From Nocardioides sp. zg-1230 (GTDB lineage: Bacteria; Actinomycetota; Actinomycetes; Propionibacteriales; Nocardioidaceae), in the NCBI RefSeq assembly GCF_013155335.1, contig NZ_JABJQZ010000005.1, forward strand, positions 186,001-250,000: 64,000 nucleotides of DNA, in the 5' to 3' direction. Under the pieces are notes generated by a model, which saw only the letters and a program-made list of their open reading frames with translations, made no database searches and was not told the origin of the DNA. Of the stretch, positions 51,189 through 61,984 are shown in pieces; position 1 is the stretch's first letter, and the number at the start of each line of letters is the position of its first letter. The position numbers were made by a program, and so were the translations under genes.

Positions 51189-52874
<1,686 letters not shown>

Positions 52875-52947
52875 CGGCCCTAGCATCGACGCGGGACCGG
52901 CTCGACCCGCAGCGGCGGGGCCGGCAGTCCTGGGTGGGGAGGTGGAC

Positions 52948-54729
52948 ATGCCGCGCAGCCAGGGCGCGTTGAGCCGACTGGCGGAGCTGATGCGTCGCGT
53001 CAACTCCTCCACCGACACCGAGGTCATCCTCGAGGAGATCGCGCACGGCGTCGTCGACGTCCTGGGCTACGGAGTCGCGGCGATCGCCCGGCTCGAGGGC
53101 GACACGCTCGTGATGACCCACGTCGCCGGCCCGCCCGACGTGGTCGCCCAGATACTCCACCGCCGCACCCCGGCCGAGCAGATCCTCGACGAGTTCCGCG
53201 AGGCCGACAAGTGGGGCATCCTCCGCTTCGTGCCGGCCGGGCGGATGTCCGCGGCGCGGTTGCAGGCGGCGTGGATCCCGGAGTTCCAGCCCACCGGCGA
53301 CCCGGACGCGTGGCACCCCGAGCACGCGCTCTACGCGCCGCTCTACTCGGCGGGCGGCGAGCTCCTCGGCAACATGGCGGTCGACCTGCCGGCCGACGGC
53401 CGGGTCCCCGACGAGGCCGACCGGGAGCTGCTCGAGATGTTCGCGGTGCAGGCCGGCGTGGCCCTGTCCAACGCCCGCGAGCGCGAGCGGCTCACCGACC
53501 GCGTGCGTCTCGACCGCATGCTCACCACGGTCGCCGGTGCCGCGACCGCGCAGAACCTCTCCCAGGCGCTCGGGGCTGCCGTGGTCGCCGTCGCGGAGTC
53601 GCTGGGCACCGTGCAGACGGTCGTGCGCACCTTCCCCAGCGACGCCCAGGGCAGCCAGCTCGGCGTCGGGACGCCGTACGCCTTCACCTCCGAGCACGAC
53701 GTCCCCGAGATCCGCGAGGACCTCACCCGGCTCGAGGACCTCCCGGTGCTCATCGAGCTCGGCGTCGACGACGCGTCGTCACCGCAGCTGCCCCGCAGCG
53801 CCGCCCGCATGCAGGAGCTGATGCGCGGCATGCGGGTGGACCGCGCGCTCGTCTCGCCGCTCGTCTCGCAGGACGACCTGGTCGGCTACCTGGTGCTCGG
53901 CTTCGCCCGCCACGCCCGCACCGTGACGGCCAACGAGGCCGACGCGGTGCTCGAGGTGTGCCGGCTGCTGGCCCAGACCGTCCGCGCCTCGCGCGTGCTG
54001 GAGACCGAACAGCGCCTCGTGCAGGAGCTGCGCGAGCTCGCCCGCTACCGCAGCGAGCTCATCGCGACCATCTCCCACGAGCTCAAGACGCCGCTCACCG
54101 CGATCCTCGGCCACGCCGAGCTGATCGCCGACCGGCACCCCGACCTCGCCTCGATCGACGCGATCATCCGCAACGCCGGCCGGCTCAACAACCTCGTCGC
54201 CAACCTGCTGCACTACTCGCGCATCCAGGGCCGGCGCGAGACCGTGCGGCGCGCGGTCGATCTCTCCGAGCTGTGCGAGGCCAGCGTCGACCTGCTCAGC
54301 ATCCGCGCCAAGCAGGCGGGGGTGCGGCTCCACTTCGACCGGCCGGGACCGGCGCCGGTGATCGTCTTCGGCGACCCCGAGGAGCTCGCCCGGGTGATCG
54401 ACAACATGGTCGACAACGCCGTGAAGTACACCCCCGAGGACGGGTCGGTGTCCGTGGCGATGACGATCGGCGGCGACGAGGTGAGCGTGCACGTCACCGA
54501 CACCGGCCTCGGCATCTCGGTGACCGACCAGCAGAACGTGTTCTCCGCCTTCCACCGCTCCACCAACCCCAACGCGCTGTCCGTGCCCGGCACCGGCCTC
54601 GGCCTGCCGATCGCGCAGCGGATCGCGGAGTCGCACGGCGGGACGCTGTCGGTGTCCTCCGAGCTGGGTCAGGGAAGCACGTTCACCTTCACGCTCCCGC
54701 TGCGCTCGCCGCGAGAGCAGGCCGACTGA
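52948..54729 (+). CDS. Sensor histidine kinase with GAF domains
   Basis: 593 residues, soluble. An amino-terminal GAF-like region (VNSSTDTEVILEEIAHGVVDVLGYGVAAIARLEGDTLVMTHVAG, PEHALYAPLYSAGGELLGNMAVDL) and a second GAF-like region (ATAQNLSQALGAAVVAVAESLGT) precede the phosphoacceptor box IATISHELKTPLTAILGHAEL. The HATPase motifs are DNMVDNAVKYTPEDG, DTGLGIS and GTGLGLPIAQRIAESHGG. ATG at 52948 after GGGGAGG is the likely start. No response regulator is adjacent, so the partner is elsewhere. The 3' end overlaps the convergent cydDC gene by 41 bases. Confidence 0.92.
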   Translation: MPRSQGALSRLAELMRRVNSSTDTEVILEEIAHGVVDVLGYGVAAIARLEGDTLVMTHVAGPPDVVAQILHRRTPAEQILDEFREADKWGILRFVPAGRMSAARLQAAWIPEFQPTGDPDAWHPEHALYAPLYSAGGELLGNMAVDLPADGRVPDEADRELLEMFAVQAGVALSNARERERLTDRVRLDRMLTTVAGAATAQNLSQALGAAVVAVAESLGTVQTVVRTFPSDAQGSQLGVGTPYAFTSEHDVPEIREDLTRLEDLPVLIELGVDDASSPQLPRSAARMQELMRGMRVDRALVSPLVSQDDLVGYLVLGFARHARTVTANEADAVLEVCRLLAQTVRASRVLETEQRLVQELRELARYRSELIATISHELKTPLTAILGHAELIADRHPDLASIDAIIRNAGRLNNLVANLLHYSRIQGRRETVRRAVDLSELCEASVDLLSIRAKQAGVRLHFDRPGPAPVIVFGDPEELARVIDNMVDNAVKYTPEDGSVSVAMTIGGDEVSVHVTDTGLGISVTDQQNVFSAFHRSTNPNALSVPGTGLGLPIAQRIAESHGGTLSVSSELGQGSTFTFTLPLRSPREQAD

Positions 54730-57700
54730 GCGAGGCCGTCCCCGCCTCGAGGTGCACCACCCGGTCCATCTGGTCGAGCCCGACCGTGCCGTGGGTGATC
54801 CACAGGATCGAGCGGCCGGCGCGTCCCGCCGAGCCCAGCATCTCCCGCGCGACGGCGCGCGCAGTGGGTCCGTCGAGGTGGGCGGTCGGCTCGTCGAGGA
54901 CGAGCACCGGCGGGTCCGCGAGCAACGAGCGCGCCAGAGCGAGCCGGGCACGCTCGCCTCCCGACACCTCGCGCCGTCCGGCGCCGACGTGGGTGTGGAT
55001 GCCTGCGGGAAGCGCGTCCACCCACTCCCCGAGCCGGGCACGCCGCAACGCGTCGAGCACCTCGTCGTCGTCGGCGTCCGGCCGCGCCAGCCGGACGTTC
55101 TCCGCGACGGTCGAGGCGAAGACGTGCGGGTCGTCGTCCACGAGGCCGACGCGGCGGCGTACGTCGTCGAGCGCGAGCCGGCGCAGGTCCGTGCCTCCGA
55201 GGAGCACCTCGCCGCGGACCGGGTCGATGAAGCGCACGAGGCTCGCGGCGAGGGTCGACTTCCCGGAGCCGGACGGCCCGGTGATGCCGAGGTGCTCCCC
55301 GGGGCGCAGGACGAGGTGGTCCAGCGCGAGGACCGGCCGATCGGTCCAGCCGAGCTCGGCCCCGCGCACCCCCACGTCGTGACCGGCCGGGACCGGCTCG
55401 GGCGCGGCGGGGTCGGCCACCGCCGGGGGAGTGGCGGCGAGCTCGTCCAGGCGCTCGCGGGCCGCGCGGGCCCGCACCGACAGGGCTCCGGCGTCGGCGA
55501 GCCCGCCGACGGCGTCGGCGAGAGCGAGCGGCACGAGCAGCAGCAGGGCGAGACGTGCGGGCGTGGTGGCCGACGGGTCGACGAGGGCCGCGACGGCGAC
55601 CACCCCCAGGCCGGCTGCGGCGCTGGTCAGCGCGGCGCCTGCTGCGACCGCGCGGGAGGAGCGTCGTACGGCACGGGCGAGCGCGGTCGACTCCGCGCGC
55701 ACGGCGGCGAGGGCCCGGTCCGTGGCCCCCCACTGCTCGAGCTCGTGCAGGCCGTTCGCGAGCTCCTCCACCCGGGTCCCGAGCCGTGCCCGGTGGGTCA
55801 CCACCAGCGGCTCGGCCGCAGCGGCGCCCCGACGGGCGAGCACGAACGCGAGCCCGCCGGCGGCGGTGACCAGCAGCACGACCACACCCGCGGCCGGCGC
55901 GACGAGGCCGGTGAGGGCCGCGGCGCCTGCGCCGACCAGGACGGCGGTGACGAGGGGCTGGCGGACACGGAGCCGGTCGTCGAGCAGGGCGTCCACGTCG
56001 TCGACGACACCGGTGAGCAGGTCGCCGCGGCGCGGGCCGAGACGCCCCGGCACCAGGGGGACGAGGTCTGCGAACACCTTCGCCCGGCGCTCGGCCAGCT
56101 CGCGCAGCACGACGTCGTGGCTCAGCACCCGCTCGGCGTGCCGGAGGACCGGGCGGGCGAGGCCGAAGAGGCGCACCCCGACGATGGCGACCATCAGGTA
56201 GAGCACCGGGGGTTGCTCGCTGGCGCGGGTGATCAGCCAGCCCGCGGTCGCGGTGAGGGCGACGCCCGACGCGGTCGACAGCGCGCCGAGCGAGGTGGCG
56301 GTCCGCATGCCCCAGCGGGGCCGGCCCTCGTCCTCCACGGCCGCGACGGCGACCGGGGCCGCCGCAGGGTGGCGGCGTACGACATCGGGGACGGCCTCAT
56401 CGGTGTCGGCCGCCGCCACGGTGGAGGGCATCGGCGTCGGAGACAGCTCGACCACCCGGTCGGCGGCCGCGAGCACGGCCGGGCGGTGGGCCACCACGAC
56501 CACCAGGCTGCGCCGGGCCAGCAGCGCCAGGGTGTCGAGGAGGACCTGCTCGGTCTCCTCGTCGAGGTGGGCGCTGGGCTCGTCGAGCAGCACGACGGGG
56601 CGACCGGCGAGGACGATCCTCGCCAGCGCGACGCGCGCTCGCTGGCCGGCGGACAGCCCGGCGCCGTCCTCGCCGAGCGGGGAGTCGAGCCCCCGAGGGA
56701 GGGCGCGTACGACGTCGTCGAGGCCGACGCTGCGCAGCGCGTCCCACACCTCGCCGTCGCCGGCCGAGGGGCGACCGAGCCGGACGTTGGAGCCGATCGT
56801 GTCGGCCAGCAGCCACGGACGCTGCGGTGCCCACCCGACCAGGCTGCGCCACCACTCGGGGTCGAGGTCGTCGAGTGGCGTGCCGCCGACGCGGACCTCG
56901 CCGGCCAGCGGCGGCAGCTCGCCGCGGAGCGTGGCGAGAAGGGTGGACTTGCCGCACCCGGACGGCCCGGCGACCGCGACGAGGCCGCGGTCGGGAATCT
57001 CGAGGTCGAGCGGGCGGACCAGGCTGGCATCGGGGGAGTGGCCGATCTCCAGCCCTCGCAGCACCAGGCCGGTGGCGGTGGGCAGCACCGTTCCGGACTC
57101 CCGGGCATCGGCCCGAGCCAGCAGGGCGTCGGCGTCGGCGAGCGCGGCGGTGCCCTCGGCCGCAGCGTGGAACTCGGCGCCCACGCGGCGCAGCGGCCAG
57201 TAGGCCTCGGGGGCGAGCAGGAGGACGGTGAGGGCGACCTCGAAGCCGATGGTCCCCGAGGCCAGCCGCAGGCCGACCGTCACCGCCACCAGCGCGACCG
57301 ACAACGTCGCGACGAGCTCCAGCACCGAGGAGGACGCGAACGCGACCTTGAGGGTGTCGACGGTCGCGCGACGGTAGCGGTGCGTCACCGACCGGATCGT
57401 CTCGACCTGCGCGCGGGCACGCCGGTGGGCGACGAGCGTCGGCAGCCCGCGGACCACGTCGAGGAAGTGGCCCGAGAGCGCCTCGAGCTCTCGCCACTGC
57501 GTACGGGCGCGGTCGCGGGTGGTGAGCCCGACGAGCACGGCGAACACCGGCACGAGCGGCAGCGTCAGCGCGACCACGATGCCCGAGAGCGGGTCGAGCC
57601 AGGCGATCGCTGCCAGCGTGACGACCGGGAGGACCACCGCGGGGACCAGGGCGGGGAGGTAGCGGGTGACGTAGGGCTCGACCCCGGCGACGCCGCGGGT

Positions 57701-58042
57701 GGCCAGCACGACCAGGCGGGCGGGCGACAGCTCGTCGCTGCGGCGGGCGGCGTCCAGCAGCCGCTGCCGCAGCGCTCCGGAGACCTCGCCCGCAGCGCGC
57801 GCCGCCGCGCGCTGACCGACGTACGTCGACGCCGTCCGCAGCAGCACCAGGCCGGCGAGGGCCCACGCGGAGCCGTGCCAGCCGCCGGCCGGTGGGGTGA
57901 CCGCGGCGACCACGAGCGCGCCCAGGGCGAACGCCTGCGCCACGGTGGCCAGGCCGCCGACGACCCCGCTCGCCACCACCAGCGACAGGGCGCCTCGGGC
58001 CGGACGGAGGTGCGAGAGGGCTGCCGGGTCGAGAGGCCTCAC
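54689..58042 (-). CDS. cydDC: Fused CydD-CydC thiol reductant ABC exporter
   Basis: 1117 residues joining CydD (about 1-540) and CydC (about 560-1117), which are separate proteins in E. coli. Each half has membrane helices and an ATPase: Walker A GPSGCGKST with signature LSAGQRARVALARI in the first, and GPSGSGKST with VSGGERARLALARS in the second. Both Walker B motifs end in Asp-Glu (VVLLDEPSAHLD, VLVLDEPTAHLD), so both sites look active. CydDC exports cysteine or glutathione-like reductants or heme needed for cytochrome bd assembly. GTG at 58042 overlaps the cydB stop (GTGA). Confidence 0.94.
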   Translation of the reverse strand: MRPLDPAALSHLRPARGALSLVVASGVVGGLATVAQAFALGALVVAAVTPPAGGWHGSAWALAGLVLLRTASTYVGQRAAARAAGEVSGALRQRLLDAARRSDELSPARLVVLATRGVAGVEPYVTRYLPALVPAVVLPVVTLAAIAWLDPLSGIVVALTLPLVPVFAVLVGLTTRDRARTQWRELEALSGHFLDVVRGLPTLVAHRRARAQVETIRSVTHRYRRATVDTLKVAFASSSVLELVATLSVALVAVTVGLRLASGTIGFEVALTVLLLAPEAYWPLRRVGAEFHAAAEGTAALADADALLARADARESGTVLPTATGLVLRGLEIGHSPDASLVRPLDLEIPDRGLVAVAGPSGCGKSTLLATLRGELPPLAGEVRVGGTPLDDLDPEWWRSLVGWAPQRPWLLADTIGSNVRLGRPSAGDGEVWDALRSVGLDDVVRALPRGLDSPLGEDGAGLSAGQRARVALARIVLAGRPVVLLDEPSAHLDEETEQVLLDTLALLARRSLVVVVAHRPAVLAAADRVVELSPTPMPSTVAAADTDEAVPDVVRRHPAAAPVAVAAVEDEGRPRWGMRTATSLGALSTASGVALTATAGWLITRASEQPPVLYLMVAIVGVRLFGLARPVLRHAERVLSHDVVLRELAERRAKVFADLVPLVPGRLGPRRGDLLTGVVDDVDALLDDRLRVRQPLVTAVLVGAGAAALTGLVAPAAGVVVLLVTAAGGLAFVLARRGAAAAEPLVVTHRARLGTRVEELANGLHELEQWGATDRALAAVRAESTALARAVRRSSRAVAAGAALTSAAAGLGVVAVAALVDPSATTPARLALLLLVPLALADAVGGLADAGALSVRARAARERLDELAATPPAVADPAAPEPVPAGHDVGVRGAELGWTDRPVLALDHLVLRPGEHLGITGPSGSGKSTLAASLVRFIDPVRGEVLLGGTDLRRLALDDVRRRVGLVDDDPHVFASTVAENVRLARPDADDDEVLDALRRARLGEWVDALPAGIHTHVGAGRREVSGGERARLALARSLLADPPVLVLDEPTAHLDGPTARAVAREMLGSAGRAGRSILWITHGTVGLDQMDRVVHLEAGTASLSRPALAASAAGA

Positions 58043-59061
58043 GGCGCCGGGGTCTCGGCCAGCTCGGCGGCGGGGATGTGGTGCACCGCGATCCGCCTGC
58101 GGAACACCCAGTAGGTCCACGCCTGGTAGCCCAGCACGATCGGGGTGAAGACGACCGCCACCCACGTCATCACCTTCAGCGTGTACGCCGTCGCAGCCGC
58201 GTTGGTCGTCGTCAACGAGTAGGCCGGGTCGGTCGTCGAGGGCATCACGTCGGGGAACAGGGAGAGGAACAGGCCGATGACAGCGAGGGCGATGGTCACG
58301 AAGGTGCCGACGAAGGCCCAGCCCTCGCGACCGCGCACCGCCGCGAGCAGCCCGCCGACCAGGGACAGCGCAGCGAGCACGAAGACGATCGCCGAGACGG
58401 CGGTGCCCGTCTTCGCCTGGGTCCAGGCCAGGAACACCACGGCCAGCACCGCGGCGACGGCACCGATCCGGACCGCCAGGTCCCGCGCGCGGTGGCGGAT
58501 GTCGCCGTCGGTCTTGAGCGCGACGAACATCGCGCCGTGCGCGGCGAACAACGTCAGCGTGACGAGCCCGCCGAGCAGGCCGTAGGGGTTGAGCAACGTG
58601 AAGAGGGTGCCGGTGAACTCCTTGTCGGCGTCGATCGGCACACCGGCGACGATGTTGGCGAAGGCGACGCCCCAGAGCAGCGCCGGCACGAACGAGCCCC
58701 AGATGATGGCGAGGTCCCACCGCCCCTTCCAGGCGTCGTCGCCGCGCTTGTGGCGGTACTCGAAGGCGAGCCCGCGCACGATGAGGGCAACGAGGATCAG
58801 CAACAGGGGGAGGTAGAACCCGCTGAACAGAGTGGCATACCACTCCGGGAAGGCGGCGAAGGTCGCACCGCCCGCCACCAGCACCCAGACCTCGTTGCCG
58901 TCCCAGACCGGGCCGATGGTGTTGATCATGACGCGTCGCTCGGTCTCGTTGCGGGCCAGCACCGGCAGCAGCATCCCGACGCCGAAGTCGAAGCCCTCCA
59001 GGCAGAAGTAGCCGACCCAGAGCACGGCGATCAGGGCGAACCAGACGGTGGTCAGTTCCAT
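58039..59061 (-). CDS. cydB: Cytochrome bd oxidase subunit II
   Basis: 340 residues with about eight to nine membrane helices. MELTTVWFALIAVLWVGYFCLEGFDFGVGMLLPVLARNETERRVMINTIGPVWDGNEVWVLVAGGATFAAFPEWYA is the conserved start of CydB, with the charged residues near the quinol and heme side. It is partner to CydA. It lies 28 bases after cydA and is coupled by overlap to cydDC. Confidence 0.96.
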   Translation of the reverse strand: MELTTVWFALIAVLWVGYFCLEGFDFGVGMLLPVLARNETERRVMINTIGPVWDGNEVWVLVAGGATFAAFPEWYATLFSGFYLPLLLILVALIVRGLAFEYRHKRGDDAWKGRWDLAIIWGSFVPALLWGVAFANIVAGVPIDADKEFTGTLFTLLNPYGLLGGLVTLTLFAAHGAMFVALKTDGDIRHRARDLAVRIGAVAAVLAVVFLAWTQAKTGTAVSAIVFVLAALSLVGGLLAAVRGREGWAFVGTFVTIALAVIGLFLSLFPDVMPSTTDPAYSLTTTNAAATAYTLKVMTWVAVVFTPIVLGYQAWTYWVFRRRIAVHHIPAAELAETPAP

Positions 59062-59089
59062 GGTGTCTCTCTCGTCACTCAGCAGGAGG

Positions 59090-60538
59090 TCAGTAGGCGA
59101 AGGTGAGCGGGGCGTCCTCGTCGTCGGAGCCGCCGACCTTGACGCGGGGCGGCTCCTCGTAGGGGTCGGCGCCCTTCCTGATGTAGGTGACGAGCAGCTT
59201 GACCTCGATCACCGCGAGAACGGCGTACAGCGAGGTGAGCACGACGAGGGACGTGGCGGCCTCGAAGGTCGAGACGCCGGGCGACACGCCGGACTCGGTG
59301 GTCATCAGGCCGAACACGACCCACGGCTGCCGGCCCATCTCGGTGAAGATCCAGCCCCACGACGACGCCAGCGTCGTGGCGATCGGCAGGCTCAGCCCGA
59401 GGACGCCGAGCCAGCGGACCCCGGGCGTGCGCCCCTTGCGGGTCAGCCACAGGATCAGCGCAGCGCCGCCCGCGGCGAAGAAGCCGAGGCCCATCATGAA
59501 GCGGAACGACCAGTAGGTCACCGGGATCACGGGGGTGTAGTCGCCCTCGGTGAAGGCCTTGGACGCCGGGTCGGAGCCGTAGGTCTCGGCGTACTCCTCG
59601 CGCAGCGGGTTGATCCCCTCGACGGTGCCGTCAAAGGACCCGGTGCCGAGGAAGGACAGCAGGCAGGGGACGGTGACGGCGAACTTCTCCTCCTTCCCGT
59701 CGGGGGTGCCGATGGTGAAGACCGAGAACGGTGCGCAGCTGTCGCTGGTCTCGTAGAGGCCCTCGGCGGCTGCCATCTTCATCGGCTGGACCTCGGTCAT
59801 GACCTTGCCCTGCAGGTCGCCGGTGACGGCGACGCCGATCCCCGCCAGCAGCGTGACGACCGCGCCGATGCGGATGGCGCTGTGGTACATCGGGCGGTCG
59901 GCCTCGTGCTTCTTCTTCATGTAGAGGTAGGCCGAGACGCCGAGCAGGAAGGTGCCCGCGGTCATGTACGCAGCGAAGATCACGTGGGGGAACGTCACCA
60001 CCTGGACCTTGTTGAACATCACCGCCCAGAAGTCCGTCAGCTCCGCGCGACCCGACTCGGGGTTGAAGCGGTAGCCCACCGGGTGCTGCATCCAGGAGTT
60101 GGCGGCCAGGATGAACCACGACGAGGCGAGCGTGCCGAGGTGCACCAGCCACATGCAGCCCGCGTGCAGGCCTCGGGGGAGCTTGTCCCAGCCGAAGATC
60201 CAGAGCCCGAGGAAGGTCGACTCGAGGAAGAAGGCCAGGAGTCCCTCGACGGCCAGCGGGGCCCCGAACACGTCGCCGACGAAGCGCGAGTAGTCCGACC
60301 AGTTCATCCCGAACTGGAACTCCTGCACGATGCCGGTCACCACGCCGATGGCGAAGTTGATGAGGAACAGCTTGCCGAAGAACTTCGTCAGCCGGAGGTA
60401 GTCCTCCTTGCCGGTGCGCACCCACGCGGTCTCCAGCCCGGCGATGACAGCCGTGAGCCCGATCGTCAGCGGCACGAACAGGAAGTGGTAGACGGTGATG
60501 ATCCCGAACTGCCAGCGGGCGATGTCGAGGACGTCCAT
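59090..60538 (-). CDS. cydA: Cytochrome bd oxidase subunit I
   Basis: 482 residues, carrying hemes b558, b595 and d. His18 in YHFLFVPLTIG (E. coli His19), Glu99 in VEGLLAFFLEST and His185 in TFPHVIF correspond to heme ligands. The FMMGLG segment carries the Met ligand of b558. The quinol loop is of the short type. This terminal oxidase works at low oxygen and under stress. ATG at 60538. BlaI-like dyads lie 22 to 60 bases upstream. Confidence 0.96.
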   Translation of the reverse strand: MDVLDIARWQFGIITVYHFLFVPLTIGLTAVIAGLETAWVRTGKEDYLRLTKFFGKLFLINFAIGVVTGIVQEFQFGMNWSDYSRFVGDVFGAPLAVEGLLAFFLESTFLGLWIFGWDKLPRGLHAGCMWLVHLGTLASSWFILAANSWMQHPVGYRFNPESGRAELTDFWAVMFNKVQVVTFPHVIFAAYMTAGTFLLGVSAYLYMKKKHEADRPMYHSAIRIGAVVTLLAGIGVAVTGDLQGKVMTEVQPMKMAAAEGLYETSDSCAPFSVFTIGTPDGKEEKFAVTVPCLLSFLGTGSFDGTVEGINPLREEYAETYGSDPASKAFTEGDYTPVIPVTYWSFRFMMGLGFFAAGGAALILWLTRKGRTPGVRWLGVLGLSLPIATTLASSWGWIFTEMGRQPWVVFGLMTTESGVSPGVSTFEAATSLVVLTSLYAVLAVIEVKLLVTYIRKGADPYEEPPRVKVGGSDDEDAPLTFAY

Positions 60539-60560
60539 GGGACCCTTTCGGCGAAGGAGT

Positions 60561-60598
60561 TACTACACAGCGTAGTAGATACTACGCCGTGTCGTAGT
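60561..60598. promoter_or_regulatory. Two BlaI-type dyads between cydA and blaI
   Basis: TACTAC-N5-GTAGTA (60561-60577) and ACTACG-N6-CGTAGT (60581-60598) lie end to end. They match the TACTAC...GTAGTA form of BlaI/MecI-family operators. They sit 23 bases before the cydA ATG and 32 before the blaI ATG, so a single repressor could cover both promoters. Confidence 0.78.
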
Positions 60599-60629
60599 TC
60601 CGGGGTCAGGGCCTCTAGACTCCTGTTCC

Positions 60630-61022
60630 ATGAGTCCTAGGTCCCGGACGGGGGAGCTCGAGCAGGCCGTCCTCGAGGTGCTGTGGGACCTCGACGCGGC
60701 CGGCCGCACCGCGAGCCCGGACGGGCCCGGGGTCAGTGGCCGGGAGGTGCACGAGCGGCTCGCCGGCCGCAACCTGGCCTACACGACCGTGATGACGGTC
60801 CTCGACCGGCTGGCCCGCAAGGACCTCGTCGTACGACAGCGCGAGGGCCGCGCGTTCCGCTACGCACCGCGACTCACCCGGGCCGCGATGACGGCCGAGC
60901 TCATGCACGAGGCGCTCGAGGGCACCAGCGGCGACCGCGAGCAGGCACTGGTCTCGTTCGTGGGGGAGGCCAGCGCCGAGGACCTGGCCGCGCTGCGGCG
61001 CGCCCTCGACCACCTGGGCTGA
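60630..61022 (+). CDS. blaI: BlaI/MecI/CopY-family repressor
   Basis: 130 residues. A winged helix with ELEQAVLEVLWDLDAAGR...VSGREVHERLAGRNLAYTTVMTVLDRLARKDLVVRQREGRAFRYAPRLTRAAMTAELM is typical of the family. The carboxy-terminal dimer part holds the site usually cut when the sensor is active. It pairs with the M56 sensor-like gene downstream. Operators lie directly before it and before cydA. The symbol is by family only; no beta-lactamase gene is nearby, so penicillin response is not implied. Confidence 0.9.
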   Translation: MSPRSRTGELEQAVLEVLWDLDAAGRTASPDGPGVSGREVHERLAGRNLAYTTVMTVLDRLARKDLVVRQREGRAFRYAPRLTRAAMTAELMHEALEGTSGDREQALVSFVGEASAEDLAALRRALDHLG

Positions 61023-61033
61023 CCCGACCGGCG

Positions 61034-61897
61034 ATGCCGACACCTGTCGTCCTCGGCACGCTCGCCGTGCTCCTGGCCGGGCCGCTGCCGTGGGTGCTGT
61101 CACGGTGGACCGGGCTCCGTCGCACGCCCGCCGCGGCCATGCTGCTGTGGCAGAGCACCGCGCTGGCCGCGGTCCTCGCGGCGCTCGGCGCCGGGCTGTC
61201 GCTGGTGACCGAACGGCTCTGGGAGGACCCGGCAGGCCCCGGCGACGTCGTGGTGGCCGCCGTCGCGGGGGCGATCACCCTGGTCGTGCTGGCTCGCCTG
61301 CTGCTGAGCGGGCACCGCACCGGTACGTCGCTGCGGCGGATGCGCCGACGGCACCGCGAGCGCGTCGACCTGGTGGCGCGGACCGACGGGGGAGTGTCGG
61401 TCCTCGACCACGACGTGCCGGTGGCCTACTGCGTGCCGGGCATGAGCGGGTCGCGCATCGTCGTGTCGCGCTCGACCCTCACCAACCTCTCCCCGGCTGA
61501 GCTCGGTGCGGTCCTCGAGCACGAGCGCTCGCACCTGCGCGCGCGTCACGACCTCGTGCTGGAGGCGTTCACGGCCCTCCACCTGGCGTTCCCTCGCTGG
61601 GTCGCGAGCGCCGCGGCCCGCCGTGAGGTGGAGGTGCTGGTGGAGGTGCTCGCCGACCGGGCGGCCTGCCGCAGCGGCGACCGCCGCGCGCTCGTGTCGG
61701 CGCTCGTCACGCTTGCCGGGTCGACCGCGCCGGCCGGTTCGCTCGGGTCGTCCGGCTCGCTCGCTGCCCGGGTCGAGGTGCTGCGCGACGCCCGCTCCCA
61801 CCCCTGGCAGGCGGCCGCCGTCTCCGGTCTCGCCGTCGCCATCCTGGCCCTCCCCACCGTGCTGGTGGTGCTGCCCTGGCTCACCGGGTTGGCCTGA
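61034..61897 (+). CDS. M56-family membrane metallopeptidase (BlaR1-like)
   Basis: 287 residues. Membrane helices at the start (VVLGTLAVLLAGPLPWVL, AAMLLWQSTALAAVLAALGAGLSL, VVVAAVAGAITLVVLARLLL) surround a cytoplasmic protease domain with the zinc motif HERSH in LEHERSHLRARHD and a downstream ADRAACR metal ligand region. One more helix follows near the end. There is no extracellular penicillin-binding sensor domain, unlike BlaR1, so the signal differs. It probably cleaves or inactivates the BlaI-type repressor encoded 12 bases upstream. Confidence 0.88.
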   Translation: MPTPVVLGTLAVLLAGPLPWVLSRWTGLRRTPAAAMLLWQSTALAAVLAALGAGLSLVTERLWEDPAGPGDVVVAAVAGAITLVVLARLLLSGHRTGTSLRRMRRRHRERVDLVARTDGGVSVLDHDVPVAYCVPGMSGSRIVVSRSTLTNLSPAELGAVLEHERSHLRARHDLVLEAFTALHLAFPRWVASAAARREVEVLVEVLADRAACRSGDRRALVSALVTLAGSTAPAGSLGSSGSLAARVEVLRDARSHPWQAAAVSGLAVAILALPTVLVVLPWLTGLA

Positions 61898-61926
61898 TCC
61901 GCGCACCGTCGGGGGCGCAGACGTAC

Positions 61927-61960
61927 GAAGGCCCCGGCGGATCGCTCCGTCGGGGCCTTC
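61927..61960. terminator. Bidirectional terminator
   Basis: GAAGGCCCCG and CGGGGCCTTC form a perfect 10-bp stem with an inner CGGA...TCCG hairpin. It lies between the convergent M56 gene and the protease gene. Confidence 0.85.
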
Positions 61961-61984
61961 GCTCGTGCTAGCCGGGCGTCAGGG

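Noticed and set aside
60630..61897. Beta-lactam resistance module
   Set aside because: The repressor and M56 genes are BlaI/BlaR1-like, but there is no beta-lactamase and no penicillin-binding sensor domain.
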